Below, piece after piece: positions 18,420 to 27,519 of a stretch of DNA of 64,000 nucleotides. Where the stretch lies: contig NZ_JACBFQ010000002.1 in NCBI RefSeq assembly GCF_021401125.1, forward strand, positions 310,001 to 374,000, in the 5' to 3' direction. Below the pieces are notes generated by a model, which saw only the letters and a list, made by a program, of their open reading frames with translations, had not been told where the DNA came from and ran no database searches. This DNA comes from Xanthobacter sp. NM-59. Its GTDB lineage: Bacteria; Pseudomonadota; Alphaproteobacteria; Rhizobiales; Xanthobacteraceae. Positions within the stretch are counted from its first letter, which is position 1. The number at the start of each line of letters is the position of its first letter. The position numbers and the translations under genes are program-made.

Positions 18420-19210
18420 CAGGGGGTGGCAAGGGCCTCGGCGCGGATGCGCGGGTGCTGGGGGTCGGCCTGGGCCACCGCCTGCACCGGGCGGATCTGC
18501 GCCTTCGCCATCATGTACTTTAGATATTCCTTGAACAGCAGCTTCACCGTCGCCGGATCGCGCCACCACTGTTCCGTCTCCATGCGGGAGGTCACCACCG
18601 GATAGGCCACCAGCTCCACATCGGGCAGGGAGTGGTTGAGCTCCACCAGGGCCCGCGGCATGTGCCAGGCCGAAGTGACCACCACCAGCGAGCGGAAATT
18701 CTGGCTGCGGGTCCACTCCGCCGCCTCGATGGCGTTGCCGCGCGTGTTCAGCGCCTTGTGGCCAAGGTCCACGCAGCAGGAAATGAGGGCCTGCCCGCCG
18801 GGCAGGGTGCGACCGAGCTCGCCCGGTGAGGTCACCGGATTGACGCCGGTGATGAGCAGGCGCTTGCCCCGCCCCTCGGCCAGCAGGCTCACCGCATCGG
18901 CGATGCGGGAAGCCCCGCCGGTCAGCACCACGATGGCATCGGCCGACTTCACCTGCACCGGCTCGCGGGCGGCGATCTGGGTGAGGAAGCCGAGGAAACC
19001 GGCCAGAACCGCGAGCACCGCCAGCCCCACCAGCAGCACCGTGCCCTTCACCAACCGCCGCAACAGCGTGCGACGCCACGTGGGCGCGCGGTGCGGCAGG
19101 GCGTTGACGGGCGCGTCGGGCCGATCGGCGGCGTCCCCCGGCCGCTCGCGGCGCGGGGCGCGGGCCACGGAGCCCGCCAGCAAAGGCGGCATTTCAGTCG
19201 TCGTGCTCAT
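18419..19210 (-). CDS. YdcF-like DUF218 protein
   Basis: 263 residues. A Pro/Arg-rich cytoplasmic N-terminus (1-50) is followed by one membrane helix (GTVLLVGLAVLAVLAGFLGF). A periplasmic DUF218 domain follows: SADAIVVLTGGASRIADAV, LGHKALNTRGNAIEAAEW, LVVVTSAWHMPRALVEL. Related proteins (SanA, ElyC, YdcF) act in envelope integrity; the substrate is unknown. It lies between ftsX (71 bp upstream) and plsC (one-base overlap), an order shared by many Hyphomicrobiales. Confidence 0.9.
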   Translation of the reverse strand: MSTTTEMPPLLAGSVARAPRRERPGDAADRPDAPVNALPHRAPTWRRTLLRRLVKGTVLLVGLAVLAVLAGFLGFLTQIAAREPVQVKSADAIVVLTGGASRIADAVSLLAEGRGKRLLITGVNPVTSPGELGRTLPGGQALISCCVDLGHKALNTRGNAIEAAEWTRSQNFRSLVVVTSAWHMPRALVELNHSLPDVELVAYPVVTSRMETEQWWRDPATVKLLFKEYLKYMMAKAQIRPVQAVAQADPQHPRIRAEALATP

Positions 19211-19281
19211 ACTCGCAACCTTGCGGGCCGAATGCGGCAGACCCGAGGTGCCTCCGCCACGGCCCTGAACGGCCATGGATT

Positions 19282-20250
19282 TCACTGTATCGTCCTCAAG
19301 GTTCGGTAAACGGTGACGCGCGAGGTGAGGGCGGTGGCGAATGCCACCACCGCCACTGCGCAGGCAATGCCCACGAAGCCCCAGATGCCGGGATTGAGCC
19401 AGGCGAGGAAGGTCGGGTCCTCCGGATCCCCCACCACGGAAAAGCGCGGCAGGGCAATGATGGCCCCGAACACCGCCGCCGCGGCACAGCCGCCCAGCAG
19501 CCCGCCCTCGGCGCCGATCTTCAAAAAGTGGCGCTGGAACTGAGCGGCGATGAAACCGTCGCGGGCGCCCACGAAGTGCAGCACCTCCACCACCGCCCGG
19601 TTGGTGGCTACCGCCGCGCGGGTGGCGAACACCACCGACAGTACCGTGGCGAGCCCCACCAGGGCCAGCAGCACCACGCCGGCGATCATCACCCCTTCCG
19701 CCATGGCACCCAGGCGCTGCGACCACAGGCGGTGATCGTCCAGCGAGGCGGTGGGGATGCGGTCGCTCAGGGTGCGCCGCAGCTTGGCGAAATCCACCGG
19801 TGTCGAGCCGTCGAGCTTCAGCACCACCACGCGCGGCACCGGCAGGTCGCCCAGGTCCAGCCCCGAGCCCAGCCAGGGCTCCAGCAGCCGCCCGGTTTCC
19901 TCGGCCGAGAGAATGTGGGTTTCGGCGATGCCGGGAGTGGCGCGGGCGATCTCGGCCGCCAGCTGCACCTGGGCATCGGTGGCGGCCGGCTCGCCGGCGC
20001 GGATCTGAATGGTCACCTCGCGCGTCACGTCGGCGCGCCACTGGCCGGCGGTGGTGCGCACCGCCATCACCGCCCCCACCGTGAGGGACGCGAGGAAGGT
20101 CATGATGGCCACCACCGCCACCAGAGTGTGCCCGGCGATGGTGGAGCGCGGAACGATGGAGGTCTGGGCGCGCGCCTTCGCGGGGCGCGCGGCCTCTTCC
20201 GGGGCGGCCGCGCCCTTTGTGGCGAGGGGGGCGGTTTCAGTCGTAGACAT
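19282..20250 (-). CDS. ftsX: Cell division ABC transporter permease FtsX
   Basis: 322 residues. A cytoplasmic N-terminus (about 1-40) precedes TM1 (TLVAVVAIMTFLASLTVGAV), a periplasmic domain (about 65-170) and three C-terminal membrane segments (MIAGVVLLALVGLATVLSVV, LLGGCAAAAVFGAIIALP, IWGFVGIACAVAVVAFATAL). This matches FtsX topology. With FtsE it signals from the septum to periplasmic amidases. The start overlaps the end of ftsE by 14 bp, consistent with coupled translation. Confidence 0.94.
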   Translation of the reverse strand: MSTTETAPLATKGAAAPEEAARPAKARAQTSIVPRSTIAGHTLVAVVAIMTFLASLTVGAVMAVRTTAGQWRADVTREVTIQIRAGEPAATDAQVQLAAEIARATPGIAETHILSAEETGRLLEPWLGSGLDLGDLPVPRVVVLKLDGSTPVDFAKLRRTLSDRIPTASLDDHRLWSQRLGAMAEGVMIAGVVLLALVGLATVLSVVFATRAAVATNRAVVEVLHFVGARDGFIAAQFQRHFLKIGAEGGLLGGCAAAAVFGAIIALPRFSVVGDPEDPTFLAWLNPGIWGFVGIACAVAVVAFATALTSRVTVYRTLRTIQ

Positions 20251-20905
20251 AGAGGCGACCGTCCGCGATCACGAGGCGCCGGGCATCATACTGGTCCATG
20301 AGCGCGATGTCGTGGGTAGCCAGCAGGACCGAGGTCCCGGTGCGGTTGAGCTCGATGAACAGGCGCAGCAGGCGTCGCGCCAGAGTGGGGTCCACATTGC
20401 CGGTGGGCTCGTCCGCCAGCAGGAATTCCGGCCGGCCGATGAGGGCGCGGGCGATGGCGGCGCGCTGCTTCTCACCGCCCGAGAGCACGGGGGGCAGCAC
20501 GTCCATGCGGTCGCCCAGGCCCACCCAGCCCAGCAGCTCGGTGACCTCGCCGCGATAGCTCGCCTCGTCGCGCCCCAGCACGCGCAGCGGCAGCGCCACG
20601 TTCTCATAGGTGGTGAGGTGGTCGAGCAGGCGGAAATCCTGGAACACGATGCCGATGCGCCGGCGCAGCACCGCCACCTCGTCCGGATCGAGGGACGACA
20701 CGTCCCGCCCGAACAGGGTGATGAGCCCGCGCGTGGGCTTCAGCGACAGGAAGAGCAGGCGCATAAGGGTGGTCTTGCCCGCGCCCGAGGGGCCGGTGAG
20801 GAACTGGAACGAACTGGGCGCGATGCCGAAGGACACGTCCTTCAGCACTTCCTGCCCCATTCCATATCGCAGACCGACATTCTCGAATCGGACCAGATGT
20901 TCCAC
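20237..20905 (-). CDS. ftsE: Cell division ATP-binding protein FtsE
   Basis: 222-residue ABC ATPase. Walker A GPSGAGKTT (38-46), Q-loop VFQDFRLLDHLTTYENVALP, signature LSGGEKQRAAIARAL, Walker B LLADEPTGNVD and H-loop LATHD are all intact. The GTG at 20905 is the likely start: GGAGG lies 4 bases before it and the protein begins EHLVRFENVGLRYG as in other FtsE proteins. First gene of the ftsE-ftsX-ydcF-plsC unit. It is divergent from hpt across 139 bp. Confidence 0.96.
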   Translation of the reverse strand: MEHLVRFENVGLRYGMGQEVLKDVSFGIAPSSFQFLTGPSGAGKTTLMRLLFLSLKPTRGLITLFGRDVSSLDPDEVAVLRRRIGIVFQDFRLLDHLTTYENVALPLRVLGRDEASYRGEVTELLGWVGLGDRMDVLPPVLSGGEKQRAAIARALIGRPEFLLADEPTGNVDPTLARRLLRLFIELNRTGTSVLLATHDIALMDQYDARRLVIADGRLYVYD

Positions 20906-21044
20906 CCTTCCTCCGAATCGTCCGTTGTGTTGATCCGCCAACATAAACGAAGCCGGCCGCCCCGCCCACCTCGCCGCGGGCCCGGCCGCGCTCTGGACGC
21001 CCGCCGCCATCCGGTCCATGCTCGACCAAGTTGAGCGAGGACCC

Positions 21045-21581
21045 ATGCCCCTGCCGAATATTTCCATTCTGTTCGACGAGAACCGCATCGCCGCCCGCGT
21101 CCGCGGCGTGGCGGACGAAATCGTGGCGGCGGAACCCCACAACATGCTGGCCGTCGTCGTGATGAACGGCGCCTTCATGTTCTCTGCCGATCTCCTGCGC
21201 GCCCTGCATGCCTCGGGGCTGACGCCGGAGGTGGAGTTCATGCAGCTCTCGTCCTATCGCGAGGCCACCGTCTCCTGTGGCCAGGTGGACATCCTGTCCG
21301 ACGTGCACTCCGACGTGCGCGGGCGGGACGTGCTGCTCATCGACGACATCCTGGAATCCGGCCGCACCCTGGCCTTTGCCAAGGACCTGCTGATGGCGCG
21401 TGGCGCCCGGCGGGTGCTGGTGTGCGTGCTGCTGGAGAAGCCGGGGAAGCGGGCGGTGCAGGTGCATCCCGATTTCGTCGGCTTCGTGTGCCCGGACCTG
21501 TTCGTGGTCGGCTACGGCATGGATGTCGCCCATGCCTTCCGCCAGCTCCCCTTCATCGGACACATCGTCGGCCTCGCCTGA
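21045..21581 (+). CDS. hpt: Hypoxanthine phosphoribosyltransferase
   Basis: Purine salvage: transfers phosphoribose from PRPP to hypoxanthine or guanine. 178 residues from the ATG at 21045, preceded by GCGAGG. A type I PRTase fold shows VVVMNGAFMFSADLL, the PRPP loop DVLLIDDILESGRTL, and the C-terminal purine-contact VGYGMDVAHAFRQLPFIG. An ATG nine codons upstream lacks a ribosome-binding site. It converges with ppc, the two stops being about 20 bp apart, and is divergent from ftsE. Confidence 0.92.
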   Translation: MPLPNISILFDENRIAARVRGVADEIVAAEPHNMLAVVVMNGAFMFSADLLRALHASGLTPEVEFMQLSSYREATVSCGQVDILSDVHSDVRGRDVLLIDDILESGRTLAFAKDLLMARGARRVLVCVLLEKPGKRAVQVHPDFVGFVCPDLFVVGYGMDVAHAFRQLPFIGHIVGLA

Positions 21582-21600
21582 GGCCGACGACGCTCCGCCG

Positions 21601-24420
21601 TCAGCCTGAATTGCGCAGGCCGGCGGAGATGCCGTTGATGGAGAGCTGGATGCCGTGCAGCACTTCCTCCCGCGCGGCCGCCTCCACCCCCTCGGCGGGG
21701 GCCGCGCCCTGCTGGCGGTGCAGCTTCAGGAACTCGATCTGCAGGTGATTGAGCGGATCGAGATAGGGAAAGCGCGCGCGAATGGAGCGGTCGAGGGCGG
21801 GATTGCCCTCCAGCGGCCGCGACTGCTCCATGATGATGTTGAGATGGGCGACGGTGCGCTCATGCTCGGCGCGGATGCGGCCGAAGATCTCCGCCCGCAG
21901 GCTCTCGTCCGGCACCAGCTCCGCATAGCGCGAGGCCACCGCCAGCGAGCTTTTCGCCAGCACCATGTCCATGTTGGAAAGCTGGGTGCGGAAGAAGGGC
22001 CATTCCCGGTACATGGCCTGGAGCAGCGACATGCCGTAGTCGGAGCGCCGCCCGATAAAGGCTTCCACCGCCGTGCCGAAGCCGTACCAGCCCGGCAGCA
22101 TCAGCCGGCACTGGGCCCAGGAGAACACCCACGGGATGGCCCGGAGCGAGGCGATGGACCGCGTCTTTGCCCGCGAGGCCGGGCGCGAACCGATGTTCAG
22201 GGTGGCGATCTCGGAAATCACCGTGGACGACCAGAAGTAATCCTCGAAGCCCTCGGTCTCGTAGACCAGGTTTCGATAGGCCTTGAAGGCATCGCTGGAG
22301 ATCGCCTCCATGGCGCTCAGGAATTCAGGGCGCGGGGCGCTCTCCTGCGGCTGCAGCAGCGAAGCTTCCAGGGTGCCCGCCACCAGGATTTCCAGGTTGC
22401 GCCGGCCCACGTCGGGATTTGAATATTTGGAGGAGATGATCTCCCCCTGCTCGGTGATGCGGATCTGACCGTTCACCGCCCCACCCGGCTGGGCGAGGAT
22501 GGCGTCATAGCTCGGCCCGCCGCCGCGGCCCACCGAGCCACCGCGGCCATGGAACAGGCGCAGCCGCACCGAATGGGCGCGCGCCACCTCGATGAGGCCG
22601 ATCTCCGCCTTGTAGAGCTCCCAGCCGGAGGTGACGAAGCCGCCATCCTTGTTGCTGTCGGAATAGCCCAGCATCACCTCCTGCTCGCCGCTGCGGCTCG
22701 CCACCAAGCGGGCATAAGCGGGCAGCGAGAAGGCGCGCTCCATGACGGCACCGCAGGCCTTCAGGTCGTCGATGGTCTCGAACAGGGGGATGATGTTGAC
22801 CGCGCTCGTGCCCTCGGCGGAAACGAGCCCCACCTCCTTCAGCAGCAGCGCCACCTCCAGCAGGTCGGAAACGCTCTCGGCCTTGGAGATGATGGAATTG
22901 GGGATGGAGAGCGGCCCCAGCTCCCGATGGGCGGCCGCCGCCTCCCGGAAGATGGCCAGCTCCGAGCGGGTCTCGTCCGAATAGGCCACAAACGGCGAGG
23001 ACAGAAGCCGCGCCGTGCCCAGCTCGCGCACCAGCAGATCGACCCGCGCCTCCTCGCTCAAGGCGGCGTAGGAGGTGCCCGGCACCACCTTCTCGAACAA
23101 TTCCGCCACGGTGCGCTCGTGCACGTCGGAATTCTGCCGAAGGTCCAGGCAGGCGAGGTGGAAGCCGAAGCAGTCCACCGCCCGCCGCAGGCGCCGCAGC
23201 CGGCCGCGCGCCAGGATGCGTGAGCCGTTGGCGCACAGAGAGAGATGGATGGTATCGAGATCCGCCTTCAGCCCCTCGGCGCCGGCATAGGGCTCCACCT
23301 CCGCCGGCCCGCCGGCGAGATGGCTCGCCGTGGCCTCCACCCGCGCCAGGATATAGGCCACCGCCAGCCGGTAGGGCTCGCCCCGATGGCCCGGCACCGG
23401 GTCCGTGGAGCGGGCGACCAGGGCTTGCAGCTCCGGCGAGGTGCGCACCTGCCGTCCCGACAGGGACAATTCCAGCCCGAGGGCGGCCAGCTCGGCGGCA
23501 TAATGGGCAAAAATGCGCGCGCGGTGCAGGCGCATCGTGTTTCGCAGCACATCGGCGGTGACGAAAGGGTTGCCGTCGCGATCGCCGCCGATCCAGCTGC
23601 CCACCCTCAGGAAGGGCGGTAGCTCGAGCTCGGGCGCGTCCGATCCCTCGGCCTCCGGCCCCTTGGTCAAGGCATCCTCGATGGCGCAGTGCAGGCGGGG
23701 GAGCTGATCAAGGAAGGTGTAATCGTAATAAGAGAGGCCGTTCGTCACCTCGTCCAGGACGGTGAGCTTGATGCGCCGCAGCAGCGCCGTCTGCCACAGG
23801 GTCAGCACGGCCCGGCGCAGCGCCTCCTCGCCCTCGACCCGCTCCTGGGGGGTAAGGGCCATGCGCTCGCCCCGGTCCAGCAGCTCGGCAATCTCCATCT
23901 CCCGGTTCAGGGTGCTCTTGCGCCGCACCTCCGTGGGATGGGCGGTGAGCACGGGGCTGATCTTGGCGCCCCGGAAGAAGGCCGCCAGCGCCGCCGTGTC
24001 CACCCCCTGCTCGCGCGCCAGGGCGAACGAGCGCGCCAGGCTGCCGCTGGCCGGCGGCGCCGCGGTCATGGCCGCCTCGCGGCCGCGGCGAATGTGGTGC
24101 TGGTCCTCGGCGATATTTGCGAGATGGGAGAAATAAGAGAAGGCGCGGATGATCTCCACGGCCCGCTCGGGTGACAGGCGCGGCAGCAGGGCCGCCAGTT
24201 CCTGGCGCGCCTCCTCCTCGCCGCCGCGATGGAAGCGCAGGGAGGTCTGGCGGATGCGCTCCACCAGGTCGAACACCTCCTCACCCTCCTGGATGCGGAC
24301 CGTGTCGCCGAGAATGCGTCCCAGCCGCCGGATATCCGCCTTCAGCGGCAGATCCTCCAGGGTGTCCGGCCCCTCCGCGCTCTCCAGTCCCAGATCCACC
24401 GGCATCATCCCGCGCGTCAT
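21601..24420 (-). CDS. ppc: Phosphoenolpyruvate carboxylase
   Basis: Anaplerotic enzyme that converts PEP and bicarbonate to oxaloacetate in the cytoplasm. 939 residues, normal length. Catalytic signatures: [13 protein letters not shown] with His161, the [16 protein letters not shown] block, and the glycine loop [20 protein letters not shown]. It ends ISAGLRNSG, the usual NTG/NSG-type C-terminus at the allosteric site. The ATG at 24420 ([13 protein letters not shown]) gives a typical length. Monocistronic; together with mcd and phaZ nearby it supports C2/C3 carbon assimilation. Confidence 0.97.
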   Translation of the reverse strand: MTRGMMPVDLGLESAEGPDTLEDLPLKADIRRLGRILGDTVRIQEGEEVFDLVERIRQTSLRFHRGGEEEARQELAALLPRLSPERAVEIIRAFSYFSHLANIAEDQHHIRRGREAAMTAAPPASGSLARSFALAREQGVDTAALAAFFRGAKISPVLTAHPTEVRRKSTLNREMEIAELLDRGERMALTPQERVEGEEALRRAVLTLWQTALLRRIKLTVLDEVTNGLSYYDYTFLDQLPRLHCAIEDALTKGPEAEGSDAPELELPPFLRVGSWIGGDRDGNPFVTADVLRNTMRLHRARIFAHYAAELAALGLELSLSGRQVRTSPELQALVARSTDPVPGHRGEPYRLAVAYILARVEATASHLAGGPAEVEPYAGAEGLKADLDTIHLSLCANGSRILARGRLRRLRRAVDCFGFHLACLDLRQNSDVHERTVAELFEKVVPGTSYAALSEEARVDLLVRELGTARLLSSPFVAYSDETRSELAIFREAAAAHRELGPLSIPNSIISKAESVSDLLEVALLLKEVGLVSAEGTSAVNIIPLFETIDDLKACGAVMERAFSLPAYARLVASRSGEQEVMLGYSDSNKDGGFVTSGWELYKAEIGLIEVARAHSVRLRLFHGRGGSVGRGGGPSYDAILAQPGGAVNGQIRITEQGEIISSKYSNPDVGRRNLEILVAGTLEASLLQPQESAPRPEFLSAMEAISSDAFKAYRNLVYETEGFEDYFWSSTVISEIATLNIGSRPASRAKTRSIASLRAIPWVFSWAQCRLMLPGWYGFGTAVEAFIGRRSDYGMSLLQAMYREWPFFRTQLSNMDMVLAKSSLAVASRYAELVPDESLRAEIFGRIRAEHERTVAHLNIIMEQSRPLEGNPALDRSIRARFPYLDPLNHLQIEFLKLHRQQGAAPAEGVEAAAREEVLHGIQLSINGISAGLRNSG

Positions 24421-24585
24421 GCTGCGCCCCGTCCCGAGCCCGGAGGAATCGCGCTTCGTGGCGGCGCAAACCCATTCCCGGCCTTGATTGGTGCTTTTCC
24501 GACTCGCCCCCGCGAGGTTCGGAAACGCTTGAGAGCCCGACCCTAGTGTTTCGGAAATTTCGCGTCAGCGAAAGAGCCGGCCTGC

Positions 24586-25509
24586 TCAGCCGGCGATGCC
24601 GGCTGCCGCTTTGGCCGCCGCCGTCCTCTCCAACGCCAGATGGGCGCTGCCGCGCAGAAAGGCGAAGGAGCTGGCAAAGAAATCGGCGAGCGCCTCCTGC
24701 CCACGCTCGGTCAGCCGCCCCGCCCCGGCTTCCGCATCGCGGGACAAAAGCCCGCCGGCCTGCGCGTCCTTCAGCAGTTGCAGCACATGGGCGCGGGAGA
24801 CATGAAAGCGCCGCGCCAGCTCGGCGATCGAGGGGGAAGCCTCGCCGGCCACGGCAGCCACATGCAGCGCCATCAGGATCATGATCCCGCTGTCCCGGTC
24901 GGCCAGCTCGGCGATCGAGGGAGCATCGTCCAGAACCCGGTAGCCGGCGCGAAAGCCGTCGCCCAGCGCAATGGCCACCGCATCGAACACCGCGCGATCC
25001 GTAAGGGCGGTCTCCAGTTCCCCAAGCTTCGGGTCAAGGGTGGAGAGCAAGCGATATTGGATCTGCCAGCGCTGGAGCTGCAGGCTCACCATGCGCGGCG
25101 TGGGCTCCAGGGGCTTCACGCGCCGGTCTCCGCCATGTTCGGCGGGGGCCAGATAGCCGCCCCACCGCAGCAGCGCCAGCATGGCCTTGGCCCGGCCCCG
25201 GCTGCACACGCCGGTTTCGGCCGCCAGCGCCGCCATGTGGCTCACCGTCAGGCCGCCACCGCGCGCCTCGGGCAGCGCATGCAGGTACAGCGCAAGAAAA
25301 CCGAAGAGAAGGCGGCCCCGATCATTCAACACCCGGTTGAGCAGGCGGTTGCCGCTATAGAGGCCGACCATGGAGGCGGCACTTTCATCCATCGCGGCGG
25401 GAAAGGCCGGGTGGGTCCGCACCCATTGCCGCGCCTCCACGCCCACCGCATCGGCAAGCCATTCGCAGACCCCACGGGCCTGCGCCGCCGTATCGTACGC
25501 CCCACTCAC
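24586..25509 (-). CDS. Winged-helix-like regulatory protein
   Basis: 307 residues, family not recognised by name. Two helix-turn-helix-like regions can be seen: LTVSHMAALAAETGVCSRGRAK (about 87-108) and PSIAELARRFHVSRAHVLQL (about 226-245), the latter followed by a wing-like LTERGQEALADFF. This suggests a MarR/Lrp-like duplicated DNA-binding fold. The GTG at 25509 is the apparent start, with a G-rich stretch before it. The gene is monocistronic, 165 bp from ppc and divergent from a small exported protein. The target is unknown; a role in controlling ppc is only positional speculation. Confidence 0.65.
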   Translation of the reverse strand: MSGAYDTAAQARGVCEWLADAVGVEARQWVRTHPAFPAAMDESAASMVGLYSGNRLLNRVLNDRGRLLFGFLALYLHALPEARGGGLTVSHMAALAAETGVCSRGRAKAMLALLRWGGYLAPAEHGGDRRVKPLEPTPRMVSLQLQRWQIQYRLLSTLDPKLGELETALTDRAVFDAVAIALGDGFRAGYRVLDDAPSIAELADRDSGIMILMALHVAAVAGEASPSIAELARRFHVSRAHVLQLLKDAQAGGLLSRDAEAGAGRLTERGQEALADFFASSFAFLRGSAHLALERTAAAKAAAGIAG

Positions 25510-25675
25510 ACTCGCCCCCGAACGGTAGACCCTGACCGCCTCGCGAACGGGAGCCTATCGGCTTTTGCCGCCGCGCGGGAGATACGGGAAGTAGAAAGAG
25601 GCCAACTTTCGGCATTGAGCGGGGCAAAAAGCCGTCCTAGCCCTTAGCTCGGCCGGACCCTCCGTGAGGTAAATC

Positions 25676-25999
25676 ATGTCCCGCTTCGCCTTGATCGCCA
25701 TGGCGGCCGCCACCCTGAGCGCCGCCGCCTTCGTCTCCCCGGCCTCTGCAGTGGTCTACTGCAAATCTGTTGGTGTTCCAAAAGGTTGCGTGGCTCGCCC
25801 GACGGCTCCCGCCGCCCGCGCGGCTGTGCACTGCACCCGACCCGGCTACCCCGTCGGCTGCGTTCCCGGCGCGGGCGCGCCCGGTGTCGGCGTCACGCCT
25901 GGCGTCGGTGTCGGCGCGCCGGGCGTCGGAGTTGCTCCGGGACCGGGCGTTGCTCCGGCCAATGCCGGCGGCCCCGTGAACCGCATTGGCGTGCGCTGA
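25676..25999 (+). CDS. Small exported Gly/Val/Pro-repeat protein
   Basis: 107 residues with a signal peptide (MSRFALIAMAAATLSAAAFV, cleaved near SPASA). The mature part has two Cys-containing segments (VYCKSVGVPKGCVARP and VHCTRPGYPVGCVPG) that look like a duplicated motif with two cysteines each. It ends with a low-complexity PGVGV/APGVGVAP repeat. Such proteins are common in Hyphomicrobiales and have no known function. A GTGAGG-type site precedes the ATG. Confidence 0.75.
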   Translation: MSRFALIAMAAATLSAAAFVSPASAVVYCKSVGVPKGCVARPTAPAARAAVHCTRPGYPVGCVPGAGAPGVGVTPGVGVGAPGVGVAPGPGVAPANAGGPVNRIGVR

Positions 26000-26188
26000 C
26001 CACGAACACGTGTGATCTCAGTCGCGCATTCGTCCCTCGCCCTGCCGCGCGGCTCCACAGCCTTCACAAACCCGGCCTTCGCAAGACTGTCGCAGGCCGC
26101 GCGGAAGCTTGCGCGCACCGGCCGCCGGCGTGCGACACCCGCCTTTCTGATTCTTGAACCTTCACTGCCGTGATGGAGACCCCCTGAC

Positions 26189-26461
26189 ATGAAGAAGCTG
26201 CTTCTCGCCTGCGCCGCCCTTGGTGCCCTTTCCACCCCCGCTCTGGCCGATCAGGCTTCCGCGGACAAGTGCGCCGCCGGCCTCGATGCCAACGGCCAGG
26301 CCATCTACGCGGCGGCCGCGCCGCAGGCGGCTTCCACCTCCGACCTGCGCGGGCTCGTGACCACTGTCACCAAGTCGCTGGTGGGCAGCGGCGCCGTCCC
26401 CATGGGCTCCGCCCGTGGCGCGGCCGAGGCCGCCGGCGCCTGCCTCGCCAAGCTGCGCTGA
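26189..26461 (+). CDS. Small exported protein, unknown family
   Basis: 90 residues. A clear signal peptide (MKKLLLACAALGALSTPALA) leaves a mature protein of about 70 residues with two cysteines (DKCAAGLD and GACLAKL), possibly forming a disulphide, and a helical middle. The sequence SDLRGLVTTVTKSLVGSG may be an amphipathic helix. No family is recognised. It is preceded by its own leader of about 190 bp after the previous small gene. Confidence 0.75.
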   Translation: MKKLLLACAALGALSTPALADQASADKCAAGLDANGQAIYAAAAPQAASTSDLRGLVTTVTKSLVGSGAVPMGSARGAAEAAGACLAKLR

Positions 26462-26814
26462 CAACGCAGACGCTGCACGGGGCGGCCCAAGGCTTCCCGT
26501 GCAGCGTCCGCCCGAAACTCCCGCCGGCCCACGGGGCCCTGCGCCGATCCCGCACGCGGCCGACGTCCCCACCCGCAAGGGGCATGATCTCGCGCCGGAG
26601 GGGCGAAGGCAGCGGATCCTCGCGGACGGCGCGAAGGACAAGCCAGCCCCCGCCGCGCAACAACCGGCGTTCGGCACGAATCCTGTTGCCGTGTGTCGCG
26701 CCGCCGTCGCGCGGCCGGCCCCGCGCCTCAACTCCCAGTCGCCGGCCGATCCTGATTGTACTAAGCATGGGCGGAACAACCTTCCTGCGCCCCACGCGCG
26801 ACGGAAACCGCCTT
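26462..26814. other. Interval before the YbaK-like gene
   Basis: About 350 bp. An in-frame ATG at 26767 could lengthen the downstream gene by 16 residues. Otherwise no gene, hairpin or repeat is seen. Confidence 0.4.
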
Positions 26815-27345
26815 ATGCCATTAACGCCCGACGCCTTGCTGGCGCTGCTCGACGCCCAGGCCATTCCGGCTGAGACCTTCTCCCATCCCCCGCTGCGCAC
26901 GGTGGCGGAATCCAAGGCGCTGCGCGGCAGCGTGCCCGGCGCCCACACCAAGAATCTGTTCCTGCGCGATGCCAAGAAGAACTATTTCCTGGTCACCGCC
27001 GCCGCCGATGCCGAGGTGAACCTGAAGAGCCTGCGGGCGCCGTTGGGCGCGCGGGGCTCGCTCTCCTTCGGCACGCCCGAAGCGCTGTTCGAATATCTGG
27101 GCGTGCTGCCGGGATCCGTGACCCTGCTGGCGCTGGCGAACGATCCGGACCACCGCGTGACATTCGCCATCGACAGCGCCTTGCTGCGCGCCGAGGCGGT
27201 CGGCTGCCATCCGCTCACCAATACCCGCACCACCGTCCTCACCCCGCAGGCGCTGCGCAGCTTTTTCGCGCTGACCGGCCACCAGCCGGTGCTGCTGGAC
27301 CTCCCCTCCCTGGCCCATGACGCATTGCAGCCTGTCGCCGGCTGA
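26815..27345 (+). CDS. YbaK/ProX-type aminoacyl-tRNA deacylase
   Basis: 176 residues of the YbaK/ProRS-editing fold: FSHPPLRTVAESKALRG, PGAHTKNLFLRDAKKNYFLV (with the conserved Lys of this fold) and GSVTLLALANDPDHRVTFAID. The HTKNLFLRD stretch is typical of the ProX (PrdX) branch, which hydrolyses Ala-tRNA(Pro). The ATG at 26815 gives the family-like start (MPLTPDALLALL); an ATG at 26767 would add a non-conserved extension. It is followed by a bidirectional terminator shared with mcd. Confidence 0.88.
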   Translation: MPLTPDALLALLDAQAIPAETFSHPPLRTVAESKALRGSVPGAHTKNLFLRDAKKNYFLVTAAADAEVNLKSLRAPLGARGSLSFGTPEALFEYLGVLPGSVTLLALANDPDHRVTFAIDSALLRAEAVGCHPLTNTRTTVLTPQALRSFFALTGHQPVLLDLPSLAHDALQPVAG

Positions 27346-27431
27346 GGGCGGGGCCATCACGGCGCCCCCCTGCCCTGACGCCGCTGCACGCCCCTCCCCC
27401 AAAGGCCCGGCAATGCGCTGACTACCGACAT

Positions 27432-27467
27432 AAAAGCGGCCCGCGAGCCTGGCTCGCGGGCCGTTTT
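27432..27467. terminator. Bidirectional terminator between the YbaK-like gene and mcd
   Basis: 13-bp perfect stem CGGCCCGCGAGCC / GGCTCGCGGGCCG around a single T, flanked by AAAAG on the left and TTTTC on the right. It serves both convergent genes. Confidence 0.88.
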
Positions 27468-27519
27468 CACTTTGTGACATCCCAGGACGCGGCCCCGGCC
27501 GGAGCCGGGGCCGGCAAGA

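Noticed and set aside
21582-21600. Terminator between hpt and ppc
   Set aside because: Only a weak GACG/CGTC pairing is present, with no T tract.
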